The notes beneath the pieces are model-generated. The model had not been told where the DNA came from, did not search any database, and saw only the letters and a program-made list of their open reading frames with translations. Source: Siminovitchia thermophila (lineage in GTDB: Bacteria; Bacillota; Bacilli; Bacillales; Bacillaceae_C). From it: DNA of 58,711 bases. The translations under genes were made by a program, and so were the position numbers. Of the stretch, positions 8,354 to 19,401 are shown piece after piece (within the stretch, counting starts at the first letter, position 1; each line of letters opens with the position of its first letter). The stretch is from the NCBI RefSeq assembly GCF_016909185.1, contig NZ_JAFBFH010000032.1, forward strand, positions 1 to 58,711, read 5' to 3'.

Positions 8354-9019
8354 ATGAAAGTGAAAAAGGAATTTGCCGTCATTGGACTGGGCCGATTTGG
8401 AGGAAGCATTTGCCACTCCTTAAGCGAGCAAGGAATGGATGTCATGGCTATCGATATAGACGAGGACCGTGTAAATGAATTTGCCTCCATCGCCACACAG
8501 GCTGTCGTAGCCGACACGACGGATGAGCAAGTGTTAAAAAGCTTGGGCATTCGCAACTTTGATCACGTCATTGTAGCGATTGGAGATAATATCCAGTCGA
8601 GTATATTGACCACTTTAATTTTAAAAGAACTTGGCGTTACTCATATTACCGTTAAGGCCCAAAACGACTACCATGAAAAAGTGCTCCGCAAAATAGGCGC
8701 GGATCATGTCGTTCACCCGGAAAGGGATATGGGCAAAAGAATCGCCCACTATATTGTTTCCAACAATGTACTTGACTATTTGGAACTGTCTGAGGAGTAC
8801 AGTATTGTGGAAATTAAGGTAAATGAATTATTGGCTGGACATTCCCTCGTGGAATTGGATGTTAGGGCGCAATTCGGTTTAAATATCGTCGCCATTAAAC
8901 GGGGAGAGGAAATCATCGTTTCGCCAAAAGCGGACGATCCACTTCAACTCGGTGATATTTTAATCATTATCGGCGCTGATACCGATATTAACCGGTTTGA
9001 AAAAAAAGTACTTGAATAA
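8354..9019 (+). CDS. ktrC: Potassium uptake gating protein KtrC/KtrA
   Basis: This 221-residue RCK protein is the cytoplasmic gating ring of a Ktr potassium channel. The N-terminal Rossmann domain starts with the nucleotide-binding GLGRFG (residues 11-16) and ends near HPERDMGKRIA; the TrkA-C domain covers roughly residues 135-220. In the family ATP opens and ADP and c-di-AMP close the channel. No ktrD-type membrane subunit lies beside it, as is usual for the ktrC locus, which in B. subtilis also precedes rnjA. GTGGAGG lies six bases before the ATG. Confidence 0.88.
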   Translation: MKVKKEFAVIGLGRFGGSICHSLSEQGMDVMAIDIDEDRVNEFASIATQAVVADTTDEQVLKSLGIRNFDHVIVAIGDNIQSSILTTLILKELGVTHITVKAQNDYHEKVLRKIGADHVVHPERDMGKRIAHYIVSNNVLDYLELSEEYSIVEIKVNELLAGHSLVELDVRAQFGLNIVAIKRGEEIIVSPKADDPLQLGDILIIIGADTDINRFEKKVLE

Positions 9020-9021
9020 AA

Positions 9022-9064
9022 AAATCCTCTTGGGCGCCTGAAAAGCGTTCAAGAGGATTTTTTC
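9022..9064. terminator. Bidirectional terminator between ktrC and rnjA
   Basis: Arms AAATCCTCTTG (9022-9032) and CAAGAGGATTT (9050-9060) pair perfectly. A T-run follows on the plus strand and an A-run precedes, so it can serve both convergent genes. Confidence 0.9.
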
Positions 9065-10731
9065 TATACTTCCATAATAATGGGAAGAATCATCGGCTTT
9101 CTTTTTGTCCGCTCGTATAAGAACGGCATGAGTGTCTCAGTAATTTCATTTTTGATTTCGGACCATTGGGTTGTTTTTCGTTCCATGACTTTCTGAAGAT
9201 GCTTAGAGATCATCTTTTGCGCATCGTTGATCAAATCGCTCGATTCTCTCATGTAGACGAATCCCCTTGATATAATATCGGGACCAGCCGCAATCTTATA
9301 TTCGTTCATATCGATGGAAACAACAACGATGACGAGCCCTTCTTCAGATAGAATTCTTCTGTCGCGCAGAACGATGTTCCCGATGTCGCCAATGCCGCTT
9401 CCGTCAATATAAACAGAACCAGATGGAATTTTTCCAGCTACTTCAGCATGATTGGAACTTAGGGCAAGTACCTCGCCATTATCCATAATAAAGCAATTTT
9501 CTTCAGGAATGCCGCAGTCTACCGCGAGTTGGGCATGCATGGTTTGCATGCGAAATTCTCCGTGAATCGGCATAAAGAACTTTGGCTGTATAAGCCGCAG
9601 CATCAGCTTCTGCTCTTCCTGCCCTCCGTGCCCGGATGTGTGGATATCATTCAAGGAGCCCGCAATAACTTCAGCGCCTGCACGGTAGAGCAGGTTAATC
9701 GTCCGGTTTACACTGGTTGTATTACCGGGAATTGGGGACGAAGAAAAGACGACTGTGTCCCCCGGCTGAATTTGGATTTGACGGTGCGTTCCGTTGGCGA
9801 TACGCGAAAGTGCCGCCATCGGCTCACCTTGGCTGCCGGTACAAAGAATGGTTACTTTATTTGCTGGGAGCCTGTTCAATTGCTGGGTAGTGATGAATGT
9901 ATCTTTTGGCGCCCGGATATATCCCAGGTCTTGTCCAATTTCAATCGCTGCTTCCATGCTTCGTCCAAATACCGCTATTTTCCGGTTGTTGGCGACTGCG
10001 GCATCTGTTACTTGCTGCAAACGGTGAATATTAGATGCAAAGGTGGCAAAGATCACCCTTCCTTCCACTTTGCGAAAAATATCTTTAATGCTCTCGCCGA
10101 CCTTGCGCTCCGACATTGTAAAATGCGGGACTTCGGCATTTGTGCTGTCGGACAGCAGACAAAGCACTCCTTCTTTTCCGATTTCCGCCATTTTGGTTAA
10201 ATTGGCGGGTTCGCCAACCGGTGTGAAATCAAACTTGAAATCACCCGTATGGACGATATTGCCCGGAGGCGTTTTAACAACAATTCCGTACGAATCCGGA
10301 ATACTATGGGTCGTTCTGAAAAACGTGACCGATGTTTTTCGAAACTTGATGATATCGTCTTCTTTAATTTCAATCAGTTTTGTTTTTCGCAGGAGACCGT
10401 GCTCTTCCAGTTTATTTTTGATCAACCCAATGGCCAATTTCCCGGCATATATGGGTATATTCACTTGTCTCAGCAAGTACGGAATGCCGCCTATATGGTC
10501 TTCATGTCCGTGCGTGATAAACAGTCCTTTGATTTTATCTTCATTTTTCACCAAATAGGAATAATCTGGAATGACGTAATCAATACCGAGCAACTCGTCT
10601 TCCGGAAATTTAATTCCTGCATCAATCATGATAATTTCGTCTTGAAATTGAACCCCGTATGTGTTTTTACCAATTTCACCCAAACCGCCCAAGGCGAAAA
10701 TGGCCGTCTGGTCATTTTTTACAAACTTCAT
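9064..10731 (-). CDS. rnjA: Ribonuclease J1
   Basis: RNase J1 is a 5'-to-3' exonuclease and endonuclease that matures 16S rRNA and degrades mRNA in the cytoplasm. The 555-residue product has the metallo-beta-lactamase core with the metal-binding motif HGHEDH at residues 74-79, a beta-CASP domain, and a C-terminal domain ending [10 protein letters not shown]. The length equals that of the B. subtilis enzyme. It follows rpoY with a 3-base gap on the same strand, the conserved ykzG-ykqC pair. No change in catalytic residues is visible. Confidence 0.97.
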   Translation of the reverse strand: MKFVKNDQTAIFALGGLGEIGKNTYGVQFQDEIIMIDAGIKFPEDELLGIDYVIPDYSYLVKNEDKIKGLFITHGHEDHIGGIPYLLRQVNIPIYAGKLAIGLIKNKLEEHGLLRKTKLIEIKEDDIIKFRKTSVTFFRTTHSIPDSYGIVVKTPPGNIVHTGDFKFDFTPVGEPANLTKMAEIGKEGVLCLLSDSTNAEVPHFTMSERKVGESIKDIFRKVEGRVIFATFASNIHRLQQVTDAAVANNRKIAVFGRSMEAAIEIGQDLGYIRAPKDTFITTQQLNRLPANKVTILCTGSQGEPMAALSRIANGTHRQIQIQPGDTVVFSSSPIPGNTTSVNRTINLLYRAGAEVIAGSLNDIHTSGHGGQEEQKLMLRLIQPKFFMPIHGEFRMQTMHAQLAVDCGIPEENCFIMDNGEVLALSSNHAEVAGKIPSGSVYIDGSGIGDIGNIVLRDRRILSEEGLVIVVVSIDMNEYKIAAGPDIISRGFVYMRESSDLINDAQKMISKHLQKVMERKTTQWSEIKNEITETLMPFLYERTKRKPMILPIIMEV

Positions 10732-10734
10732 CTG

Positions 10735-10944
10735 TTACACATTCTCCAGACTAAAATTCGGGCTGTTCTTTTCATATTCAAGGTATTTTCCTTCAAGCAA
10801 TTGAATATATTCAATATTTAGTTGGCGGTCTTTTAAAAAATGTCGTACTTTCCGTTCGTTTTCAGCTTCAATAAATAATACTTTTGTTTTTTCCCGGACA
10901 GGCATTTCATGGATGCTATCCTGGTAGTATACTTTAAAAATCAT
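10735..10944 (-). CDS. rpoY: RNA polymerase epsilon subunit
   Basis: RpoY (YkzG) is a small Firmicutes-specific RNA polymerase subunit. The 69-residue product begins MIFKVYYQDSIHEMPVREKT and has the family RKVRHFLKDRQLNIEYI block, with length equal to the B. subtilis protein. The ATG is preceded by AAGGAGAGAA. It is the first gene of the rpoY-rnjA pair. Confidence 0.95.
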   Translation of the reverse strand: MIFKVYYQDSIHEMPVREKTKVLFIEAENERKVRHFLKDRQLNIEYIQLLEGKYLEYEKNSPNFSLENV

Positions 10945-11054
10945 GTTCTTCTCTCCTTAACTCCGTTGTCATTGTTAATTTTCTTTATTATATTAGAAAG
11001 CCCGGGTGAATGCATGTTTTTTGCAGGGCTGGTGAAAATGTCGGCCACACACTT

Positions 11055-11090
11055 ATCATAAAAAGAATAAGCCCTCTTTGATTCAGAGGG
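11055..11090 (-). terminator. Terminator of the 23-residue peptide gene
   Basis: On the minus strand CCCTCT and AGAGGG (11090-11085 and 11077-11072) form a six-pair stem with a 7-base loop, followed by a T-rich tract (CTTATTCTTTTT). It lies 25 bases after the peptide stop. Confidence 0.75.
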
Positions 11091-11114
11091 TTTCGGAAAT
11101 GACGGTATAATCAT

Positions 11115-11186
11115 TTACGCAATTGTTTTCTTTCTGAGCAAGTCTTTCCACTGTTTCAAAAGCTTTTTCCGCAGCTTCTTAAACAT
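11115..11186 (-). CDS. 23-residue cationic amphipathic peptide
   Basis: The frame runs from the ATG at 11186 to a TAA at 11115. The peptide starts MFKKLRKKLLKQW and ends RKKTIA: ten Lys/Arg against one Asp, with Leu, Phe and Trp spaced to put one hydrophobic face on a helix. GGAGTG lies seven bases before the ATG. A promoter (-35 TTTACT, -10 TAAAAT, spacing 16) and a U-tailed hairpin frame it, so it is a complete transcription unit. I know no family for it. Possible roles are a membrane-active peptide (as in type I toxins), a small RNA- or ribosome-binding peptide, or a small regulator. The spacing signals make chance less likely, but translation is unproven. Confidence 0.6.
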   Translation of the reverse strand: MFKKLRKKLLKQWKDLLRKKTIA

Positions 11187-11207
11187 GGTGGATCACTCCT
11201 TATCACT

Positions 11208-11235
11208 ATTTTAACCGATTTTTGTAAAAAGTAAA
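11208..11235 (-). promoter_or_regulatory. Promoter of the 23-residue peptide gene
   Basis: On the minus strand the -35 TTTACT (11235-11230) and -10 TAAAAT (11213-11208) are 16 bases apart. The expected start of transcription is about 15 bases before the ribosome site. Confidence 0.55.
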
Positions 11236-11346
11236 AGTATCATAAAACAGGTTGTTTTTATATGCATCGTTTTTGTTTTTATTATATGCTCAAATATAGA
11301 GTGACTCTCATGGAGAACAATGGAAATAAGAGAAAGAGGGATGATC

Positions 11347-12141
11347 ATGACAAAGATTGTGTTTTTCGACATTGACGACACTTTGCTCGATGCTCAAAAA
11401 GAATTGCCTGCATCTGCCAAGGCTGCTGTCCGGCAATTGCAAAAGCAAGGCATTTATACGGCCATTGCGACAGGAAGGGCACCGTTTTTTATATCCCCCG
11501 TGCTTGCGGAATTAAATATCCATTCCTATATTTGTTTTAACGGGCAATATGTTGTTTTTGAAAATGAAGCGATCTACAAAAATCCAATCAATCGCTATGC
11601 CCTTCAACAAATTGATGAAACAGCAAGAGAGCGTGATTACCCGCTCGTATACATGAATGAAATAACGATGAAAGCGAATGTCCCTCATAATGAATTGATT
11701 GAAAAAAGCCTTCGTTCATTGAAGCTTTCACATCCGGAATTTGATCCTCATTTTTACAAAAACAAAGAAATATACCAGGCGCTCATCTTTGCCAATGAGA
11801 ATGCAGGGAGGGATTTGCCGGAGGTCGATGATGTTACTTATATTCGCTGGCATGAATCTTCTCTGGATATCGTACCGAAGGGAGGATCAAAAGCGGAGGG
11901 GATCAAGCAAATGATTGGCCGACTCGGTTTCCAAATGGAAGATGTCGTCGCTTTTGGAGATGGAATGAATGACATCGAAATGCTTCAAGAGGCTGGAACC
12001 GGGGTAGCGATGGGGAATGCCCACCAAGTTGTGAAAGACCATGCCGACTTTGTGACAACGAATGTTGAAAATGATGGGATTGTCAATGGATTGAAAGAAA
12101 TCGGGCTTCTATCCCGTGAATTTGATACGGTTAAACAATAA
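11347..12141 (+). CDS. ykrA: HAD-superfamily Cof-type phosphatase
   Basis: The 264-residue product is a Cof-type HAD phosphatase. Motif I is DIDDT (catalytic Asp8 and Asp10) and motif IV is GDGMNDIEML near residue 205; the C2-type cap lies between them. Substrates of this family are sugar phosphates or related small phosphates; the one here is unknown. The start at 11347 has AGAGGG six bases upstream; the in-frame ATG at 11320 lacks a ribosome site. The position between rpoY and def is that of B. subtilis ykrA. Confidence 0.87.
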   Translation: MTKIVFFDIDDTLLDAQKELPASAKAAVRQLQKQGIYTAIATGRAPFFISPVLAELNIHSYICFNGQYVVFENEAIYKNPINRYALQQIDETARERDYPLVYMNEITMKANVPHNELIEKSLRSLKLSHPEFDPHFYKNKEIYQALIFANENAGRDLPEVDDVTYIRWHESSLDIVPKGGSKAEGIKQMIGRLGFQMEDVVAFGDGMNDIEMLQEAGTGVAMGNAHQVVKDHADFVTTNVENDGIVNGLKEIGLLSREFDTVKQ

Positions 12142-12147
12142 ACGCAG

Positions 12148-12180
12148 CCAGGCAGGGGAAAAGCCCATTCTCCTGCCTGG
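12148..12180. terminator. Bidirectional terminator between ykrA and def
   Basis: Arms CCAGGCAGG (12148-12156) and CCTGCCTGG (12172-12180) pair perfectly between two convergent genes. The T-tract is short (TTGGTT), so termination efficiency is uncertain. Confidence 0.7.
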
Positions 12181-12184
12181 TTGG

Positions 12185-12739
12185 TTAACGATCAATCGGA
12201 ACGGCGTCTTGCGGAACGTGGAACGGATTTTCCTTGTTGATATGATCATAAAACATCACGCCGTTTAAATGATCAAGCTCATGCTGAAAAACAATTGCCG
12301 GAAGACCCCGCAAGCGCAACTTGATTTCATTGCCGTTTTCATCATATCCTTTTACTTTGATTCGTGCGTGGCGAAGAACATAACCGGGTATATCACGGTC
12401 GACAGATAAACACCCCTCACCGGAAGTCAAATAGGCTTTCTCCACTGAGTGACTCATTATTTTCGGATTGAAAAAGCCATAATGATATTTCTCTCCCTTG
12501 TCATCCGTAACCCTCATAACAAACATTCGTTTCGACACGTTGATTTGTGGAGCAGCTAATCCGACGCCTGGCCGAAGGCCATACCTTTCACTTATTTCCG
12601 GATCTTGGCTGTTTATTAAAAATTCCTCCATTTTTTTGATCGTATCTATATCTTCCTGGGATGGCGGCAACGGCACGTCGGCCGCTTTTTTCCTAAGTAC
12701 CGGATGTCCATCCCGAACTATATCCTTCATTAAAATCAT
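12185..12739 (-). CDS. def: Peptide deformylase
   Basis: The enzyme removes the formyl group from the N-terminal methionine of new proteins, in the cytoplasm at the ribosome exit. All three family motifs are present: GVGLAAPQ (58-65), EGCLS (108-112; Cys110 binds the metal) and HELDH (153-157). The 184-residue length from the start at 12739 equals that of B. subtilis YkrB (DefB). That ATG lies six bases after AGGGGG; the ATG at 12745 overlaps it. It is a type 2 deformylase by its insertions. Confidence 0.96.
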   Translation of the reverse strand: MILMKDIVRDGHPVLRKKAADVPLPPSQEDIDTIKKMEEFLINSQDPEISERYGLRPGVGLAAPQINVSKRMFVMRVTDDKGEKYHYGFFNPKIMSHSVEKAYLTSGEGCLSVDRDIPGYVLRHARIKVKGYDENGNEIKLRLRGLPAIVFQHELDHLNGVMFYDHINKENPFHVPQDAVPIDR

Positions 12740-12900
12740 GTACATCCCCCTGTATGTGATACTGTATAATCAGTTTACCAAAAAAGATCAGCTAATTAAA
12801 TCAGATTACTTCCATTCCATTCCCAGATAAAAAAATTCAAGGTTGTAAAACTTTTTTTCTCCCGTTATAGTAGGAAATGTGAACGATGGGAGGAATACCG

Positions 12901-13545
12901 GTGAGAAAAAGGAAATTGGCTACCGTTATATGTGTTTCTGCTTTTTTATTGGCAAGTTGCGGAAGTCCGGAAAAAAAAATATATAAAACCCTTGAAGAAA
13001 CCGTGAGCATAGAAAAAGATTTTGAAAGCCAACAAAAACCGATGGCCGAGCTTGAGGAAAAGGAAACTGAGATTTTTAATGAAATGATGAAGCTCGGAAT
13101 GAAACAAATGGACAAAGTTACGGAACTCTCTGACAAGGCCTTAAACAATTTGAAAAAGCGGGAAGAATATCTTAAAAAAGAAGAGAAAGCGATCGCGGCT
13201 TCCAAAAAAGAATTTGAAAAAGTAAAAGAAACCATTCCTTCATTAGAAGATGAACCGTTAAAAGAAAAAGCAAATCAGTTGGAGCAGCTTATGGCTGAAC
13301 GGTATGACGCCCATGTCAAGCTTTCCAAAGCCTATAAAGCAACCATCAAGGAAGACCGAAAACTGTATGAAATGATGAAGAATAAAGATTTAAAACTGGA
13401 AGAACTGGAACAACAAATTGCTGCGTCCAACAAGGCCCGGGAGCAGGTCATAGAGGCCAATAAAGAATTCAACGAATATACGAAAAAGTTTAATGAAGAA
13501 AAATCTGCTTTTTATAAAGAAGCGGATCTTAAAAATGCATCTTAA
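12901..13545 (+). CDS. ykyA: YkyA-family lipoprotein
   Basis: The product is a predicted membrane-anchored lipoprotein. The signal segment RKLATVICVSAFLLASC ends in an LASC lipobox, so the mature protein starts at a lipid-modified Cys (about residue 20). The rest is almost wholly charged alpha-helix, rich in Lys and Glu, consistent with a long coiled coil. A GTG start at 12901 has GGAGG seven bases before it. The gene sits between def and pdhA as ykyA does in B. subtilis. The function of the family is not known. Confidence 0.85.
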   Translation: MRKRKLATVICVSAFLLASCGSPEKKIYKTLEETVSIEKDFESQQKPMAELEEKETEIFNEMMKLGMKQMDKVTELSDKALNNLKKREEYLKKEEKAIAASKKEFEKVKETIPSLEDEPLKEKANQLEQLMAERYDAHVKLSKAYKATIKEDRKLYEMMKNKDLKLEELEQQIAASNKAREQVIEANKEFNEYTKKFNEEKSAFYKEADLKNAS

Positions 13546-13550
13546 TCAAC

Positions 13551-13582
13551 AGAAACGGGAATCAGCCGTTTCTTTTTTTTCG
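13551..13582 (+). terminator. Terminator of ykyA
   Basis: Arms AGAAACGG (13551-13558) and CCGTTTCT (13566-13573) are followed by eight T. Confidence 0.9.
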
Positions 13583-13625
13583 GGCAGTTTTTGGTGAATT
13601 TGGCGGGGATATTTGTAAAAAGCTG

Positions 13626-13654
13626 TTGAAAGCGCTTTAATTATGTACTATAAC
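13626..13654 (+). promoter_or_regulatory. Promoter with overlapping cre-like site, pdh leader
   Basis: TTGAAA (13626-13631), a 17-base spacer and TATAAC (13649-13654) form a sigma-A promoter. The palindrome TGAAAGCGCTTTAA (13627-13640) overlaps the -35; it differs from the ideal catabolite element TGAAAGCGCTTTCA at one base. CcpA bound there would block this promoter. Its transcript would carry a leader of about 330 bases before pdhA. A second candidate, an extended -10 TGT TATAAT (ending 13820), lies closer to pdhA, and a TTGACG/TAATCT pair lies between them (13759 onward). Confidence 0.6.
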
Positions 13655-13871
13655 AGCGGAAGAAAATAAGTTTTTATATAATACAGTTTTCTGATTGATA
13701 ATAATACAGGAATGAATGATTGAAAAATTGGAAAGGGCTTTATGTTAAAATATATTCGTTGACGAAAGGGATTTTCTCATGTAATCTAAAAAATGAGGAA
13801 AAATTACATTGTGTTATAATACATAAAAAAATAACTGATACAGATTAGGGTGTTTCAAAGGAGGTCGATAG

Positions 13872-13907
13872 TTGTTTTTTCAACTCAAGATTGTGGAAAA
13901 ACTATAG
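13872..13907 (+). CDS. Putative 11-residue leader peptide upstream of pdhA
   Basis: An unusually complete AAAGGAGGT sits six bases before a TTG that opens an 11-codon frame (M-FFQLKIVEKL) ending in TAG, 86 bases before pdhA. Such a strong ribosome site in a leader is not needed by pdhA, which has its own GGTGA site. It could be a leader peptide, a decoy ribosome site, or part of a longer RNA structure. No translation evidence is available. Confidence 0.35.
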   Translation: MFFQLKIVEKL

Positions 13908-13975
13908 AGACACCTTTATTTCATATTGACATGCTTTTTTTAGGGCACTCTACCAAGTAATGCATTTAAAAATAG

Positions 13976-15109
<1,134 letters not shown>

Positions 15110-15112
15110 GCC

Positions 15113-16090
15113 ATGGCGCAAATGACAATGATACAGGCAATCACAGATGCGATGCGCTCGGAATTGCGCAATGATGAAAATGTCCTTGTGTTCGGCGAAG
15201 ACGTGGGGGTAAACGGAGGCGTTTTCCGCGCGACGGAGGGACTGCAAAAAGAATTTGGAGAAGAACGGGTATTTGATACGCCGCTTGCGGAATCCGCTAT
15301 TGGCGGGCTGGCGATTGGCTTGACAACGCAAGGATTCCGTCCAGTCCCAGAGATTCAATTCTTTGGTTTCCTATATGAGGTAATGGATTCAATCAATGGC
15401 CAAATGGCCCGCTGGCGCTACCGGACGGGTGGTTCGTATCATGCGCCCATTACAGTCCGATCACCTTTTGGGGGCGGCGTACATACACCTGAGTTGCACG
15501 CAGACAGTCTTGAAGGCCTTGTAGCCCAGCAACCCGGACTAAAGGTTGTCATTCCTTCGACGCCTTATGACGCCAAAGGTTTGCTTATTTCCGCCATTCG
15601 AGACAATGATCCGGTTATTTTCCTTGAGCATATGAAATTGTACCGCTCTTTCAGACAAGAAGTTCCGGAAGAAGAATATACGATTCCTATTGGGAAAGCA
15701 GATATAAAGCGTGAAGGAAGCGACTTGTCGATCATAACGTATGGCGCAATGGTTCACGATTCACTAAAAGCTGCCGAACTGCTTGAAAAAGATGGGTACT
15801 CCGTGGAAGTCATCGACTTGCGAACTGTTAGCCCGCTTGATATTGAAACCATTATTCAATCCGTTGAAAAAACGAACCGGGCTATTGTCGTCCAAGAGGC
15901 TCAAAAACAGGCGGGAATTGCAGCGAATGTTGTGGCGGAAATTAACGATCGCGCCATTTTAAGCTTGGAGGCGCCTGTATTGCGAGTAACAGCTCCGGAT
16001 ACGGTATATCCATTTTCACAAGCTGAACCGGTTTGGCTGCCAAACCATAAAGATATCGTTGAAACGGCTAAAAAAATACTGGAATTTTAA
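15113..16090 (+). CDS. pdhB: Pyruvate dehydrogenase E1 component, beta subunit
   Basis: The 325-residue beta subunit completes the alpha2beta2 E1 of the complex. The transketolase-like pyrimidine-binding domain covers the first half ([16 protein letters not shown], then [14 protein letters not shown]) and the C-terminal domain begins near [25 protein letters not shown] precedes the ATG, which comes three bases after the pdhA stop region, so the two are translated together. Confidence 0.97.
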   Translation: MAQMTMIQAITDAMRSELRNDENVLVFGEDVGVNGGVFRATEGLQKEFGEERVFDTPLAESAIGGLAIGLTTQGFRPVPEIQFFGFLYEVMDSINGQMARWRYRTGGSYHAPITVRSPFGGGVHTPELHADSLEGLVAQQPGLKVVIPSTPYDAKGLLISAIRDNDPVIFLEHMKLYRSFRQEVPEEEYTIPIGKADIKREGSDLSIITYGAMVHDSLKAAELLEKDGYSVEVIDLRTVSPLDIETIIQSVEKTNRAIVVQEAQKQAGIAANVVAEINDRAILSLEAPVLRVTAPDTVYPFSQAEPVWLPNHKDIVETAKKILEF

Positions 16091-16136
16091 ACAACCTCAA
16101 GACTGAACAACTATTTACAACAGGAGGGTGAAAATA

Positions 16137-17477
16137 TTGTCATTCCAATTTAAGCTGCCTGATATTGGAGAAGGAATCCATGAAGGCGAAATTGTGAAAT
16201 GGTTCGTGGAACCTGGTAAGAAAGTGGAAGAAGATGACGTATTATGTGAAGTGCAAAATGACAAAGCCGTGGTGGAAATACCATCTCCGGTAACTGGTAC
16301 AGTGGAGGAAATACTCGTTCAGGAAGGCGAGACGGCTGTTGTCGGAGATGTGCTCGTTACATTTGATGCGCCGGGATACGAAGATCTCCAGTTTAAAGGG
16401 GACAGTGGTGAAGAAGAAACCGAAGCGGACGTGCAATCAACCGCAGAATCCGGACAGGATATTCAAAAAGAAGAAGTGAAAGCTGAAGAAAAACAGGAAA
16501 AAGAAGCAGAAAGCACGGGTGCCGCGGCTGAGCAGGAAAAAACGAACAACCGGGTTATCGCAATGCCTTCTGTACGCAAATACGCCCGTGAAAAAAATGT
16601 TGATATCCAAAAGGTAACAGGTACAGGTAAAAACGGCAGAATACTAAAAGAAGATATTGACCAGTATTTGAACGCGCCAGAAAAAGCTACAGAAGTTCCT
16701 GACACTCAGGAAGTTCAAAAGGCGGATACGAAGCAAGAAGAAAAACCGAAGGCTCCTGTCGTTCTGGAAGGAGAATATCCTGAAACAAGAGAAAAAATGA
16801 GCGGGATTCGCAAAGCGATTGCCAAAGCAATGGTTAATTCGAAACATACCGCTCCGCACGTCACCATTTTGGATGAAGTGGATGTTACAGAACTTGTTGC
16901 CCACCGGAAGAAATTTAAAGCTGTTGCGGCCGAGAAAAATATAAAATTGACGTACCTCCCTTATGTTGTAAAGGCGCTCGTCAGCACATTGCGTGAATAT
17001 CCGGCGCTTAATACATCGGTTGATGATGAAAAAGAAGAAATCATCCAGAAACACTACTACAATATCGGTATTGCCGCCGACACTGAGCGTGGGTTGCTTG
17101 TCCCTGTTGTTAAGCATGCCGACTCCAAATCTGTTTTTGCGATTTCAAAAGAAATCAATGAACTGGCGGAAAAAGCGAGAAGCGGCAAACTTAGTCCGAA
17201 TGAAATGAGCGGAGGCTCGTGCACAATTACGAACATCGGATCTGCCGGGGGCCAATGGTTTACGCCAGTGATCAATCATCCGGAAACAGCCATTCTGGGT
17301 ATTGGCAGAATTGCTGAAAAACCGGTAGTCAAAAATGGTGAAATTGTAGCCGCTCCTGTGTTAGCATTATCCTTGAGCTTTGATCATCGGGTTATTGATG
17401 GAGTTACCGCACAGCAGGCATTAAATCAGATAAAACGTCTGTTGAGCGACCCGGAACTTTTACTAATGGAGGCGTAG
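16137..17477 (+). CDS. pdhC: Dihydrolipoyl acetyltransferase, E2 of pyruvate dehydrogenase
   Basis: E2 is the core of the complex and passes the acetyl group to CoA. One lipoyl domain lies at the N-terminus, with the modified lysine in NDKAV (Lys43). A Glu/Ala-rich flexible linker of about 50 residues follows. A peripheral-subunit-binding domain ([14 protein letters not shown]) and the catalytic domain with SFDHRVIDG near the C-terminus complete it. I chose the TTG at 16137: AGGAGG is nine bases before it, while the GTG at 16128 touches the ribosome site. The length is 446 residues. Confidence 0.96.
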   Translation: MSFQFKLPDIGEGIHEGEIVKWFVEPGKKVEEDDVLCEVQNDKAVVEIPSPVTGTVEEILVQEGETAVVGDVLVTFDAPGYEDLQFKGDSGEEETEADVQSTAESGQDIQKEEVKAEEKQEKEAESTGAAAEQEKTNNRVIAMPSVRKYAREKNVDIQKVTGTGKNGRILKEDIDQYLNAPEKATEVPDTQEVQKADTKQEEKPKAPVVLEGEYPETREKMSGIRKAIAKAMVNSKHTAPHVTILDEVDVTELVAHRKKFKAVAAEKNIKLTYLPYVVKALVSTLREYPALNTSVDDEKEEIIQKHYYNIGIAADTERGLLVPVVKHADSKSVFAISKEINELAEKARSGKLSPNEMSGGSCTITNIGSAGGQWFTPVINHPETAILGIGRIAEKPVVKNGEIVAAPVLALSLSFDHRVIDGVTAQQALNQIKRLLSDPELLLMEA

Positions 17478-17480
17478 AGA

Positions 17481-18890
17481 ATGGTAGTAGGAGATTTCCC
17501 AATTGAAACCGATACGATTGTGATAGGGGCGGGACCCGGCGGCTACGTTGCGGCTATTCGGGCTGCTCAGCTTGGCCAAAAAGTGACGATCGTGGAAAAA
17601 GGTAACCTTGGAGGAGTTTGTTTAAATGTGGGATGTATTCCATCCAAAGCACTCATTTCTGCTTCGCACCGCTATGATGAGGCCAAAAATTCCAGCGATA
17701 TCGGCATTAACGCGGAAAACGTTACGTTGGATTTTTCAAAAGTGCAAGAATGGAAATCCGGCGTCGTTAACAAGCTGACCGGAGGAGTTGAAGGCCTTTT
17801 AAAAGGGAACAAAGTCGACATCGTCCAAGGTGAAGCCTACTTTGTGGATGAAAACAGCGTCCGTGTCATGGACGATAACTCAGCACAAACGTATACGTTC
17901 AAAAACGCCATTATTGCGACTGGATCTCGTCCTGTTGAAATCCCCGGCTTTACATATTCGAAACGGGTGATTGATTCAACAGGAGCCCTCAACCTTGACG
18001 AACTGCCGAAAAAACTCGTTGTTGTCGGAGGAGGCTATATCGGGGTTGAACTGGGAACAGCATATGCCAATTTTGGAACTGAAGTAACGATCATTGAAGG
18101 AATGAAAGAAATTTTGGGCGGATTTGAAAAACAAATGACCGCTCTTGTCAAAAGAAACTTGAAAAAGAAAAACGTGTCGGTTGTGACCAACGCGTCGGCA
18201 AAAGGTGTCGAAGAGACAGACGATGGTGTAAAAGTGACGTATGAGGCCAAAGGGGAAGAACATACGATTGAAGCGGATTATGTCCTTGTTACAGTCGGAA
18301 GAAAGCCGAATACGGACGAGCTTGGTCTTGAGCAAGTCGGCATTAAAGTAAACGACCAAGGTCTGATTGAAGTAGACAAGCAGTTAAGAACGAATATACC
18401 GAACATCTTTGCCATTGGCGATATCGTTGATGGGCCAAAGCTTGCTCATAAAGCATCCTACGAAGGAAAAATCGCCGCCGAAGTCATTTCGGGTCATTCT
18501 TCAGAGATTGATTATCTTGGCATTCCGGCTGTCGTCTTTTCCGAGCCGGAGCTGGCATCTGTTGGCTACACGGAGAAGCAAGCGAAAGAAGAAGGCATTG
18601 ACATTGCAGTAGGAAGATTTCCGTTTGCGGCAAATGGCCGGGCACTCGCACTTAATGCGACGGACGGATTTGTCAAATTAATTACTCGCAAAGAGGACGG
18701 ACTCGTTATTGGCGGACAAGTTGCCGGAGCGAGCGCATCCGATATGATCGCTGAGATCGGACTCGCCATTGAAGCCGGGATGACAGCCGAGGACATCGCG
18801 ATGACGATCCACGCCCATCCTACTTTGGGAGAAATTACGATGGAAGCCGCGGAAGTGGCACTGGGAACGCCTATTCATATTGTGAAATAA
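17481..18890 (+). CDS. pdhD: Dihydrolipoyl dehydrogenase, E3
   Basis: The FAD enzyme reoxidises the lipoyl group with NAD+. It shows the FAD-binding GAGPGG (near residues 16-21), the redox pair in [13 protein letters not shown] (Cys47, Cys52), the NAD-binding [10 protein letters not shown] near residue 182, and the C-terminal HAHPTLGE with the active-site His. The length of 469 residues is normal. It closes the pdh operon and is followed by a strong terminator. It probably also serves 2-oxoglutarate dehydrogenase, as in other Bacilli. Confidence 0.97.
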   Translation: MVVGDFPIETDTIVIGAGPGGYVAAIRAAQLGQKVTIVEKGNLGGVCLNVGCIPSKALISASHRYDEAKNSSDIGINAENVTLDFSKVQEWKSGVVNKLTGGVEGLLKGNKVDIVQGEAYFVDENSVRVMDDNSAQTYTFKNAIIATGSRPVEIPGFTYSKRVIDSTGALNLDELPKKLVVVGGGYIGVELGTAYANFGTEVTIIEGMKEILGGFEKQMTALVKRNLKKKNVSVVTNASAKGVEETDDGVKVTYEAKGEEHTIEADYVLVTVGRKPNTDELGLEQVGIKVNDQGLIEVDKQLRTNIPNIFAIGDIVDGPKLAHKASYEGKIAAEVISGHSSEIDYLGIPAVVFSEPELASVGYTEKQAKEEGIDIAVGRFPFAANGRALALNATDGFVKLITRKEDGLVIGGQVAGASASDMIAEIGLAIEAGMTAEDIAMTIHAHPTLGEITMEAAEVALGTPIHIVK

Positions 18891-18900
18891 AAAATAGTCG

Positions 18901-18951
18901 AAAAACACATGGATTCTTCCTGTATGAGGAACAACACCATGTGTTTTTCCT
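18901..18951 (+). terminator. Terminator of the pdh operon
   Basis: AAAAACACATGG (18901-18912) pairs with CCATGTGTTTTT (18937-18948), with an inner TTCC/GGAA stem; the T-run is part of the second arm. Confidence 0.9.
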
Positions 18952-19064
18952 TTGTAGATACACATGTTTTTAATAAAGACTAAATTCATAGTTTTAAATC
19001 CCGCCGTAACGTGCATATTATCAGTAAGATGCAAATCACTTTCATGAGACGGTGGAGATTTTGG

Positions 19065-19310
19065 ATGAATAAATATATTGCTCTTATTTTACAACTAATG
19101 ATTTGGAGCGGGTTTACGTTGGTGGAATGGCTTTCGGGAGGGGACCGCCTTTTTTTCAAAGTTATTTTGTTTGGAGTGTTTTTTTATCTCGCTTTTATGC
19201 TGGCAAGGATCATTCTCAAATCCAATAAAATCACTTTTATCATAACGGTTATGAGTCTTTCTGCTTATTCAGCCATGCATTTGTTCTTGCAGTTTATTTT
19301 TCCAACATGA
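19065..19310 (+). CDS. Small membrane protein, unknown
   Basis: The 81-residue product has three hydrophobic segments (about residues 4-20, 30-48 and 56-78) and short polar loops. I do not recognise a family. The start at 19065 is supported by GGTGGAG seven bases upstream; the longer frame from 19011 has no ribosome site and a basic N-terminus that does not look like a signal. It stands alone between the pdh terminator and the deacetylase gene. Confidence 0.6.
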   Translation: MNKYIALILQLMIWSGFTLVEWLSGGDRLFFKVILFGVFFYLAFMLARIILKSNKITFIITVMSLSAYSAMHLFLQFIFPT

Positions 19311-19401
19311 CTTTTCGCTTATGTCATTCCTAGGCCAAAAATGGGTATAATGAAATATATTCGAATGAAAATAGTAGATTTATAGAAGGTGAAATGGTTT
19401 T

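Noticed and set aside
9529-10200. Long plus-strand frame opposite rnjA
   Set aside because: It is the shadow of a strongly conserved gene on the other strand, without a start signal.
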